Assembly: GCA_004794785.1 (NCBI GenBank)
Contig: SJOL01007034.1
Span: 412,159 to 476,158, forward strand
DNA from: Opisthorchis felineus
Taxonomy: Eukaryota > Platyhelminthes > Trematoda > Opisthorchiida > Opisthorchiidae
Length of the DNA: 64,000 nucleotides
Direction: 5' to 3'
Position numbers and translations under genes: made by a program. The notes under the pieces were generated by a model. The model searched no databases, was not told the DNA's origin, and worked only from the letters and a program-made list of their open reading frames with translations. Below, in pieces: positions 51,016 through 60,836 of this stretch (its first letter is position 1; every line of letters starts with the position of its first letter).

Positions 51016-52315
51016 CGCTGACTTTGGTAGTCTGGCAGTCGTTGGTTGTTAGGTATGAACTGCAATCCGGAGTGGCGGCTGGTTGCGTCGGCGTGCTTTC
51101 AGGAGCACAAGAGGCCATAACTACCATCGGTTTGGCTATATGTTTCGGGTTGGCTGAACTGGCGCCTAGCGGAAGCCTATTTCGTGCCTCTCCCCTGCAA
51201 ATGCTTCGGCCCAGCCGTCGCGCCTCTAGAGGGCGATCCTCAGATATACGCCTAATCGCTGAGTAGGTCTTTTGAATGCTGACAGTCCGCCACATGATAT
51301 TCTGTACAGAAGGTGGGAAGAATAGAGTGAATAAGAGCCCAACTTTTCGCTGGCTTCCCATCTGGCGTACCCAATCTGAATGAAGCAATTCATGTTCAGG
51401 CTTTGAGCGGACAATAGCAAGGAGCGATTGTGCCTGCTTCGTTGACGTGATTTTTCTGCAGTTCGACCCCCTGATGATCAGCCTGCTCTCCCTCGTGCGC
51501 CTGTCCACCAAAGTGCCGTGGCTGCCTTCATTGCCGCATTAGGGAGCTGGATGACCCACCTTGCAGCCAATGGACTCGGGATGGACAGCGGAAGGTACTC
51601 GTTTAGGGGAGAAAGTTCATTATCGACTTTCGTGCAGGTCGCCTTGTTCTTTGTGTTGTGTCCTTGAGAGCTTTAGAACGAAGCACCAGTTTTGCGTCGG
51701 GTATCCCGGTTAACTTGGAACATTCACTCTGGTCTTTCCTATTTAGCAGTGGGGACTTGGTTTTGTTTTTGATGGCTCCCTCTTTAGTTATGGTATGCAT
51801 TGCACCCTTGAGTTAGAGGCAGCTGACGCCGACAAACGGGTCAGGAGAATTAGCTGGTTGGCTGGTTGTCCTGTATGTTGCCACGAGGACGGGCATGTGT
51901 GGCATTATTTACCATGTATTACATTCGATGGACGCCGGTTTCGACAACATCCGCGGTGCTCAATCGATGGCTGTAGAAAGCAGCCTGTATTGATCAGGGT
52001 CACGATTGAGACTGGGTGCGCCGCAGGTGCTGAGTGTAAACTTACGGCGGTTAGCAAGCAAATGATATGTTAGCGCGAAAAAAAATGACACGTGTGAAAT
52101 GTGCAATTAGGTTAAACAGCGAAGGGTTTCTTCCACGCATTTGCACGAAGGAAAATGAAAACGCTGTCAATCGTACCACTCTCTCCAGTTCACAATGTGA
52201 CCTAAGTTGAGGACTCCGGAATAGTAAATAAATGGAACCTCAGTACGCCACGATTATTGAAACAGTTTATTGAAATGTAGCTTATTGAAATAAGCTTCAT
52301 TTTGTTACTTATGTG

Positions 52316-52831
52316 TCACTCACCACAAAGTTTGGATACAATTTCCGAGACCCTGTGATTTCCCGCGACTGGCAAGCCCTCTCCACGGTTGAATAATATA
52401 TCAAAGGGTACGTCATTACTCGTTATTTTCAATTCAGCAGCAGGTGAGTGCACATCTTGTGTGTTGCTGGTGATTTTTTCGTAGTCATGTTGTGGTATTC
52501 TAATTTTTTTTTGAAGGCTTTCCTTCAATTTAAACATAAGTTGTAGATTCGTAGATGCAAATTTCCGTACACAAATTATTGACAAATAACAACACCTTAC
52601 ATTCCAATAGAAACCTATGCTTAAAACCGCTGTCACGATAAACTTAATAGGCTCGATTGTCCAGTGGTGTAGTTTAGTGCTTCGTGTGATCAAATTTGAT
52701 GAGAGATTGAGCGTACCCTCTTTGGAATGTGGGAAACGTTTGACAGCTGATCCTGTGTGCAAATGTATGTGTGCAAATAAATCAGTCGTGAAACCCGCAT
52801 GTGATCTTAAAGCCTCATTACCGCGTAACAT
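52316..52831 (-). pseudogene. Antisense open frame in R block 2 (HSPAAELKI)
   Basis: With 171 codons this is the longest open frame in the window outside the LINE RT. It is transcribed in the same direction as LINE copy B and lies directly upstream of it. Its C-terminal part reads IPQHDYEKITSNTQDVHSPA, AELKITSNDV and LPVAGNHRVSEIVSKLCGE. The equivalent frame of the inverted copy (38057-38206, +) reads IPQNDYGEITRNTQDMHSPA and LPVAGNHRIP before a stop. Shorter indel-free matches are on the minus strand at 47134-47066, 46070-46005 and 42891-42826. It may be coding, or only well-aligned repeat DNA, because the opposite strand also holds conserved frames. Confidence 0.35.
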
Positions 52832-52913
52832 ATCAGTAGAGCATTTACGTATCAGTGAATGTTCGTTTAGTCTCCATGGCTTCCTTAGTCATGTTCATGG
52901 GACTGCACATTGA
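52617..52913 (+). pseudogene. Family R open segment 2, plus-strand copy
   Basis: A 98-codon frame contains VIKFDERLSVPSLECGKRLT, VCKCMCANKSVVKPACDLKA and SLPRNISVEHLRISECSFSL. It is the partner of the minus-strand frame 37431-37201. The cysteine-rich stretch before ACDLK is only partly conserved. Function unknown. Confidence 0.45.
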
Positions 52914-53297
52914 GTGACTCTGAAGGTTCTTTGTAGAACCGCATTGTCCGCTGTGTGTTGCAAACCTAGCGGGGATGCCCAATTTATCCTCATGAGGAAG
53001 CTACATTTAAACCGCTCGAACTGAATACTCACCTACTGAAACACTTTCTGGTTTCAGTTGTTCCGCAACGAATTTTCTCACCACTTTCCCGTGTCTTGCG
53101 AGCAGAACATTTAAATTGGCAGCCACTTGACTAATGCTGCCACTGCACCCTTCTTAGGATGCGGCAAACGTTCGACAGCTGATTGTGTGTGTATGTGTGA
53201 ATATGTGTGCAAATGAAAAAGTCGTGAACCCCACGTATGATCTCAAAGCCCCATTAGCAACATATATAATCTACAATTAATTACTGCATTGTGTAGC

Positions 53298-53975
53298 CAA
53301 GTAGATGCATGTGAACTGCATACGCTCTGAAGTTTACCTAATCGGAGAGTTTTGTCTCAAGTGAACCCCGGTTCATTCAGTCGCAGCGAGCCGCAGGTCG
53401 ATAACCGTATAACTATCTTCAATAGTCGTGTTCATCGCGAAGGATCTAGTTTTGTTTGCTCTGATTTCCGACGACACATTTGCTATTTGCCGTTTCCAAA
53501 CGCTTCGGCGAAATTCAAATGGAATGTGTACATGTTCCCGCTTAATCTGGATTCTAGAAAAACAAGAGCAAACACCATGTTTATATTTCCATGGAAAACG
53601 TACTGCTTTTATTCGCAAATTTGACTCATACAATGAAGCAACTATCAGCATGTTCTGCATTTATTCTTTCACAGGTTTTACTCCGTCGTGTAACGAGCTT
53701 CGGAGTGCCCGCTTGTGCACGAGTCTCCACAGTGTTCTTCATGCCATTAGTTTAGATGAGCATAGAATGTAGAGACAAGTAGATGCATGTGAACAGCATC
53801 CGCTTTGAAGTTTGCCTAATCGAAGCGTTTTTGTCTCATTTGAAACATGGTTTATCCACCAGCAGCGGGCGGTAAGTAGATATCCGCATAACTGTCTTCA
53901 ATGTTGGAGTTCACCGCAAAGTATCCAGTTTTAATCGCTCTGATTTCCCACCCCACATTTGTTATCTGTCGCTTG
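53298..53975 (+). repeat. Two direct repeats of about 200 bp, 478 bp apart
   Basis: 53298-53495 and 53776-53975 both begin CAAGTAGATGCATGTGAAC. They share TGAAGTTT-CCTAATCG, TTTTGTCTCA, a CAGCG run, CCGTATAACT or CCGCATAACT, GTCTTCAAT or ATCTTCAAT, and a GCTCTGATTTCC block. A 280-bp unshared segment lies between them. Confidence 0.7.
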
Positions 53976-54577
53976 ATACCGGAGTAGGCTTGCAACCGTA
54001 CAGAAGACCTGTGGTTTTGCCAAGAATTTCGGGATCTCTTCATTCTCCGGAATGTAAGAGATGATTTTCGGCTGGGTAATGGATTTCAAAATTTGACATT
54101 TTTTCAGGCACGACAGAAGATGCGCTACGCTTGTGGCAATTTTGTTTTTACAAGAAAAACATCCAAATGTCAGCGATTACTCCCGTGTGATTCAGCAAAC
54201 CACTGTTGTTTTTAGACGACTAGTGCTGGGATAATCATGCTTTGGGAAAGCCTCGCAGTTAAATTTGGCTACGAGACAATTCGTTGACTTCAAATGAAAC
54301 TGACAATGTCAACGCTAAAGAGCCACATCACGCTAACATAAACCGCATGCGACGTGTTCTGGACAGTCGGAAGTCTTTCAAGAAACCTCATTGTATATTG
54401 ACATTTCCAATTTCGCCCAAGCATACCACTTAATTAATCGAATCCCATATTCGTTTTTTGTCTATCCACGACTTCATCTCAAATTACATCCCAAAGGTGT
54501 TAAGACCCAATTTGACTGTACCGTGGCTACGGCGTCTCAAGGCATAAGCGACTAAAATTACGGGACTTCAACTATGA

Positions 54578-54600
54578 GCATCGACTGCCATAGTCGATGC
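54578..54600. repeat. 23-bp hairpin, 9-bp arms, at the end of R block 2
   Basis: GCATCGACT-GCCAT-AGTCGATGC is a perfect stem with a 5-nt loop. It sits immediately after the last sequence shared between R blocks 1 and 2. That position would fit a terminal structure of the repeat unit, but block 1 has no clear counterpart. Confidence 0.6.
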
Positions 54601-54627
54601 AAATCGAACTGCACGTCATCAATATCT

Positions 54628-54687
54628 ACATATATATATGTAATATAATATAATATAATATAATATAATATAATATAATATATATAA
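54628..54687 (+). repeat. TAATA pentanucleotide microsatellite
   Basis: Eight perfect TAATA units (54641-54680), preceded by an ACATATATATATG run and followed by TATATAA. The perfect array indicates recent expansion. Confidence 0.95.
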
Positions 54688-57600
54688 TGCCTTGCCTTAC
54701 ACAGATCACGTCGAGCTCAAACTTCGAAGAGTGTGCAAGCGAATAGCAGTTTGGTTTAGTCCGTTTGCTTAAAGTGTTTCGGATGTTTACGTTGAAACTT
54801 CATGTATGTTAGTATAAACCATGCAAAGGTGTATCGTGGATTAAGGGCATTGCAAAATGTTTCCTATCAGCTTGAGATCAGTTGAACACCGGTGTGTTGT
54901 GTGCCTAGTTGTGTCACAACCAGCATTTGTGGACGCCTGTGAAAATTTCGGTTTCATATTGAATCTTTTATTAGCAATCGGTATTTCGAGAGCATCAAGC
55001 GGGCTATATGCGTAAACATTTCTGCTTATGAAGATGCAGATAACATTTGGTCAAATGGTAATAACCGCGGTTAGCGCGGGACCAATTGTCCTTACCCCGT
55101 TTGTCACGCCCGCATGCACCTTGGGCACTATACGTCTTTAACTACTGATGGAAATATTATGTTTTTTTGCAGATATCCTATTGACCAATTCGGCCATCTC
55201 CCAACCACTGAAGTTAACAAGTCTTCCAGGTTGTCAGGCAACATGCGACGAGCTTTTTGTCGATACATTAACAACACCTGCCATTCTTCATCCTTAATCA
55301 CAATCAATAAATCGCCTAAACGGCCCCCTTGAAATGCTATTATACAAAGTAATCTAACGACTTGCAACTTTCCGGAAAACAGGAAAGATTTAACCCCGGT
55401 GTAAACCTTTTTCACTGAGATGCTCTATTAGATTTGTGAGATATAGACATTTCAGTTTGACAGGGAAACCCAAAAAAAGATTTTCCAAAATAGCTCTTAA
55501 TTTTGGTATTGTAGAACAAAGCCGTTTGACACATCAGAACAGAAAAGCCGGAAGCAAAGCGTGTTTACGTAACCATGACTATAGTGTTCGTACCATTAGT
55601 CAATTTCGTTTAAATTTTAATAGCAATGTACTCCGCTGGATACCAGAAATTAAGCACAGATTTACACTTCTTGGCTTTTAGTGCAGTAAGGATATTATGT
55701 TAACAAACAAACATGTTTTATTCTCACATTTTAGTTGAGAGAAATGGGAACGTATGACGCACACATTTTTCATTCAGTTCAGAATATCTTTATTCAGCCA
55801 ACGATGTCTGAATGATTTGATGCATCAGCCGTTTTAGCTGATGTAGGCCGGCAGAAACGCAGTAGTATCAATTGTGGCTTCGTACTTTCGAAGAAGCCTG
55901 GGGTAGCGCAAACCATGTGGGAGGGCGGAATCTCAAAGGATTCCTGGGTAACCACATTAGCGCTGTTAGATGACAACAATTTCTTGGGTCTTGGATGGGT
56001 CCATTTATTGGCGTGGATCACCAAAATATACGTGGCATTCAGGAGAAGCTCGATAGTTCAGGCGTGCACAATCGCAGCCCACTGAAAACTTGTGTATTTC
56101 AGCGGATGAAAACGCGACAAATTCAAGCAACAATAAGAGCGACGGTTTGCGCTGCCTGATGAAAATATCTGAGCTCCCAATTAAATTTTGTCAAAAATTG
56201 CAACACACATTTTTGTTCGATTTTGGTTTGCTATAATTTACTATATCCAGTTATCTGGGTAAAAATTAACAGAGTACAATCGAAAAGCTGGGATTATTCG
56301 CTGAGACACACGTGTTTATGTGAATTTTAATTTATCCAAGGATTCGCGATTTTCTTAAAACAGGTTAAATGTGGTGAAGAGGCGGGTGTGTAAATGGCTC
56401 TGGCGTACTAAATCGGTGTTGGGAAAAATCCAGTATTCTGTTTGTTCCAATTGAAAATTCACTAAAAATGTTCAGCTCTTCACTGACACGATATCACCAC
56501 GGCTTGTTTATGTGAAGGACATGTCAAATCATACGAAACGACCGAGCTCAACCTAGTTGGCAAGTGCACGAGTTGGGCGTTACTTCGGTCAATACAAACG
56601 GATTACGAATTTCTGAAGAACATGTTCTCTTTTCTCCTTTCATGTGGTAGGTTTTTCCAGGGAGTGACCACCAGCCGCATGTATTTTTAACAGGGGTCGC
56701 TTTTGCATCTGAAACTTTTATTCTGCTGGTGGCAATTAGGAAAATACCGCTGCACGACATAGCCTTGCAGCGTTTTGTGTACTGGCAATCAGTCGTTGCA
56801 GTGATTCCGGCTTATTTAAGCAGTTTGCACCCGCGAAAAAAGCGCACCTCGTGGCAGTCGACTTAACAGAAGGACAGAAATTGTGCTGCATTGTACTATT
56901 TAACACGCCTTGCTTTTTATCAGATTAAAAATTATGAATTAGACTTAGACATCACGTTGAAATGACCACGGCTACTTATTTGCGATCGTGTTCTCAGAAA
57001 ATTTTATGCGCTGACAGATTACGCGAAGACCAGTGATGACGCAGTTGTTTCGCACAAGCTTGCGTGTTTGCTTACAGGACCTTCGGACACACCACGCGGT
57101 CGACTCCTGTATCACCCATATGAATTCAAGATGATTTTCTGCTTCTGCCATGATCGATTTGTTGAGAATGTGCGGGTGGTCTTCACTATTTTTCGCCTTT
57201 TATGCCTCATGTATGCCATTCACCATTTAGGGGACGCTATTTTTCCTATATTACTTTGAACATTTCGAATAAGTTGCAATGTACCCGGCAAAATGATGGT
57301 TTTACACACTTTGCGGCTTTGAGACATGTGTGCAATAGCAGCAGGGAGATGGCGAAGTATTCTTTACATTTGCAAACACATCAAAATCACTGAAGGCGGG
57401 GATAAAATTCTGAACCAGGTAAACACACGTGTAAAACATTATGCACTCTAAGCATTGGTCATGGAGGAATTCCCATTTTCAACGCCTCTTTTAAGAGCCC
57501 ATTTTGATAAACTAGATCCAAACTGGGAAACTGTGAAGGCGAGTCTAAATTTCAACCGAAGAGAAAATTATACAGTATTGCCCTACTACTCAAAAAGAAT

Positions 57601-59545
57601 TATACAACGGGTTGTTCGCGCTGCACATTTTAAAACTGCGGTCAATGTTAGCACGCGATATTGCACAGGCAGATCACTAAACAGTCTTGCATTGTAAACA
57701 TCATATATTTTGGTTTTCAGGTAGTCATCGTAAGCCATACAACTCTCTGTATACCCGAGTTAATTCGGCTTTCCTATAAATTGTGTGGGAAACTGGTTAC
57801 CGGATGGCTGCACCGCACCCACCTCCAAACACAAGTGTGGATGCACTCATACTGACGACGGATATTTTCCCAGGTGCTACTGCGTAAAGAAAACCCACCC
57901 GGGTTCCGAAGGAACCATTAACCACAAAACGTTCTTTCGTTGAAATGGAAAGCTAGTTTATGTGTGATGCGCTATTCCAGCCAAACATTTGGGCCACTGC
58001 AAGTTTTTGAAGAGTACGGCAAAAAATGCTCCACAATAGACTACAACCTCATTTTGTTCAGCCACAATAAACTGACTGATATCCGGCTCCGAAAATTTTA
58101 CTCCTTATTTACAAAGAGTAAACACGTCGTCCATGACGAAATTAGAAGTTGTTCTGCTGATGCTTCAATCGATGAGAATCACTTATAAATGCAGATCACC
58201 CTCAATCTCCAGATAAGTCGGCGGGATTTTTTACCGAGGCGTCTCAGGGCAGGTAAGATACATGCTTACCACCGATGAACGCTTTCCTGGACAACAATTA
58301 TAATTGTTTTGAGACGCAGTAATGTGTATTGTTTATGGTATCTGAAGAGCAGTCCAATAGAATGGCGCAGGACCAACCGAAGTTGCACACTAGGTGTCTG
58401 TTCAGTACAAAACTTAGTCGAATATTTCATGGCCCAGATTGCATTAAGTCACTTCTTTCTCGAGTCAAATCGAAATTGTCCGTCCGCAAACCGGTAAACT
58501 TTCAAACCGCGTATATTCTTAATTTTGCTGTTTTCTTCTTGTTAAAGATAACCCGTTAAAATTTATATTTCTTGTTTTCAAACGTCTAACAATCAAAAAC
58601 ATCAAATCTGCTCCCAAAATCAACCCCGAGTTCAATTAAACTAATCATAAAGACCCTGATTTTAGGCCGAGATTTATGCGAAAGTTTCCTTTATTGAGAC
58701 TACGGTCTTAGAGAAATTTTGGGTGTGTCCACTGATCGAAACAAACTGTGGCCAGGTCGACTGCACAGCATTCTATGGAATTATTTTGCTCTAGCCAGTT
58801 CCTATTCAATTCAAACGGTAGCTGTCGGATTATGGGCTTTTGGCTCTTGCATACACCAACACTAATGTAGTCAATACCCGAAATTAAAGTGCTTTACCTA
58901 ATTGATGTGCCGCATACTGGCAAAACCGATGAGCTTCCACCAACATTACACAATGTTTGCATTTTCGAATCGCTCTGACAATCACATGTGATAAACTCTG
59001 TGGGCGTAGTTAGTTGGAGGTTGCTAGAAGGAACGAACGATGTAGCTGATATTCCGCCGAAGTGCACTAGTTAGCACACAAATAATTTGGGAATCAGCGT
59101 GAACGGCCATGCGCTGGCAACCTGGTATTGCCGCAGATAACACAAATCACGGGGATTCAAGGATTATACCTAGAGGAATCGTGTTAACATTGTCGAACCA
59201 GAAGGAACCGTTTCCATATACTTTGTGAGTAGGGAAACATAAAGAGGCCCTGTTTGACTGCTTTATTGTCGGAACATTTCCTGATGTAACAGTGTGTCAT
59301 TTTTAAACAAAATATCTTGAATCAACCGTATTTGATGTCGCAAAACTAAGTCGGCTGCATTTGGGCTAGTTAGATCGAGCAAAGATTTGAAGTGCCCAAA
59401 CATGAATAACTCCGGTTTTAAGCAAATTAGAACCTCCATTTGTTTATGTGGATACCATTGTAAGACGACCGACGCTTTATGCTACACAGGTGATTCCAAC
59501 TCAGGGGCTAGAACGCACTTACCTCCTATTGGTTTTGCCAAGCGA
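54688..59545. other. 4.9 kb without a recognisable gene
   Basis: No LINE, R or host coding signal. Open frames stay under 100 codons. Confidence 0.45.
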
Positions 59546-59655
59546 TGCGACTCGTGAAATACAACGAATGATGACAGTGATGATGGTGTCAAATTCAGCA
59601 GGTTGCTCCTTGCTGTCCTTCACAGCCAATCATTGCCTGTGCAATGGTCCGGTGT
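59546..59655 (+). repeat. Short dispersed repeat, copy 1
   Basis: Shared with 60727-60836 in the same orientation: GTGAAAT, GATGGTG-CAAATT, AGCAGG-T, TGCTG, GCCAATCATTG or GAGCATTGG, CTGTGCAA-GGTCC. Similarity extends over about 110 bp by eye, enough to suggest a common short interspersed element. Confidence 0.5.
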
Positions 59656-59801
59656 TTATGGACAAAGCTTCTGTGTTCAAATTTGAGTGTGCATAGGTTC
59701 TTTTCTCACGTGATTCAGGTGCAGTATATTTAAGCTAGCTATGTATATTTTGAATTTCGTAATTATCTATTGTTGTTTAATTTGAGACTACCCAAACTAG
59801 T

Positions 59802-59880
59802 GATCAACCTCACGCAATCGAACGGTTAAGCGTTCAATACTGATCTAGTCGTTGCAAGTTCGAGTTTCTTCGGAGATCCG
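59802..59880 (+). other. tRNA-like (SINE-like) stretch
   Basis: CACGCAATCGAACGGTTAAGCG resembles a tRNA D-arm with its internal A-box promoter (core GCAATCG-GGTTAAGCG). About 45 bp further on, AAGTTCGAGTT resembles a T-loop B-box (GGTTCGAATCC type). The spacing fits a tRNA or tRNA-derived SINE. The T-stem does not pair and no acceptor stem closes, so it is not a working tRNA gene. A decayed tRNA-derived SINE head is the most likely reading. Confidence 0.35.
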
Positions 59881-60726
59881 TGAGGTGTGCCCATCTCATA
59901 ATTCTCAGTGAGGGTGAAAGAAATGTGCAGCGATTCACGGTTTTCCGGTATAGGTTACGCTGAATTACATCACAACTGCTCAGTTTAAAAATTTTTAAGC
60001 TTCCTCATACATTTTGCAATGTCAATTATCCGGATACATATCTATAGTGAATACTGTGAGTACACCATTTCGGTGTTCCGGAGTTCATTTTGAATCGGGA
60101 TTCGTACTAAACTATTAGGGATTATGACCTAAGTGAGGAATCCCTGAGGAACTCTCATAGAAATGTTATAAGCATATTTCACGATATTGTCGGCAATTGC
60201 TTTAGAATACAATGCTCGTGGCTGCGAAATACTACTCCAGTTCTGACACTAACATGCAAGTCTTTTGAAGTTCACCTATTTTGACAATTTGTCCTATAAA
60301 TTTTGTGCCCTATTTAAACAAAACATCCCAGATAATAATACTATTAATTCCAAACTCCGAGTTTTCTTCATCTGACCTTACTATCACGAATATAACCAAA
60401 ATAATGCCATCACGTTCCAACTATACATTAAAAGCGGGAATTCAGGTTCCCATTTGGGCATGAATTTGTTGCCTCTTAGTGAGTACTTTGCTGGCGACTG
60501 AATAACCGATGTGCTAAGATGCTCACACTTGACGTGCACGTGACTTCGAAAGTCGGGCTGGGTAAGGGGATATCACTGGAACGTAATACTGACGTGTCAG
60601 CTGGAACGACCTGGTAACTGCAGACCAGTCCACTAAAAAACATTATGAGGATCCACGTTTTAGAAACCATGTGTGATAATTACCCGGGTGTATAACCGCA
60701 ATCCGCTCCGTTTCTCTGAAGAAATG

Positions 60727-60836
60727 CCGTGACCCGTGAAATCTGCTGACCTATAACTGCGCCGATGGTGCCAAATTTAGGAGCAGGCTTCCTGCTGCGT
60801 TGTGCATGGGAGCATTGGCTGTGCAACGGTCCAGGG
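60727..60836 (+). repeat. Short dispersed repeat, copy 2
   Basis: Partner of 59546-59655. It reads GTGAAATCTGC, GATGGTGCCAAATTTAG, GAGCAGGCTTCCTGCTG, GAGCATTGGCTGTGCAACGG and TCCAGG. The two lie about 1.18 kb apart, on either side of the tRNA-like stretch. Confidence 0.5.

Larger units (their letters stand above)
49275..52185 (-). mobile_element. CR1/Jockey-type LINE, copy B (3'-truncated)
   Basis: This is the reverse complement of the 5' part of copy A. 5' landmarks include CTACAGCCATCGAT, GATGTTGTCGAAA and GTCCATCGAATGTAA at 51920-51980, and ACAGGACAACCAGC near 51875. A 65-codon frame, 51603-51800, reads NKTKSPLLNRKDQSE, KLVLRSKALKD and TQRTRRPARKS; it matches a frame-broken version in copy A at 38778-38900. 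Homology with copy A stops near 49275, inside the endonuclease domain, so the RT is absent. Copy B keeps about 250 bp, around 50905-51160, that copy A lacks. Confidence 0.85.
52186..54600 (+). repeat. Family R block 2, longest copy
   Basis: It begins TGTGACCTAAGTTGAGGACTCC next to LINE copy B (TGACCTAAGTTGAGG at 52198) and runs through the same blocks as 38335-37201. It then continues with parts seen in block 1: 52930-53140 matches 43257-43420, and 54100-54560 matches 43540-43990. Two internal duplications enlarge it: the ACDLK region repeats at 52715-52815 and 53150-53270, and a unit of about 200 bp repeats at 53298-53495 and 53776-53975. Its end lies just before a hairpin and a TAATA array. 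Confidence 0.7.

Noticed and set aside
51005..51511. 168-codon minus-strand frame within LINE copy B
   Set aside because: It runs with the LINE strand but upstream of the ORF1 remnant, and copy A has no matching open frame. Treated as part of the LINE 5' region and not as a separate gene.
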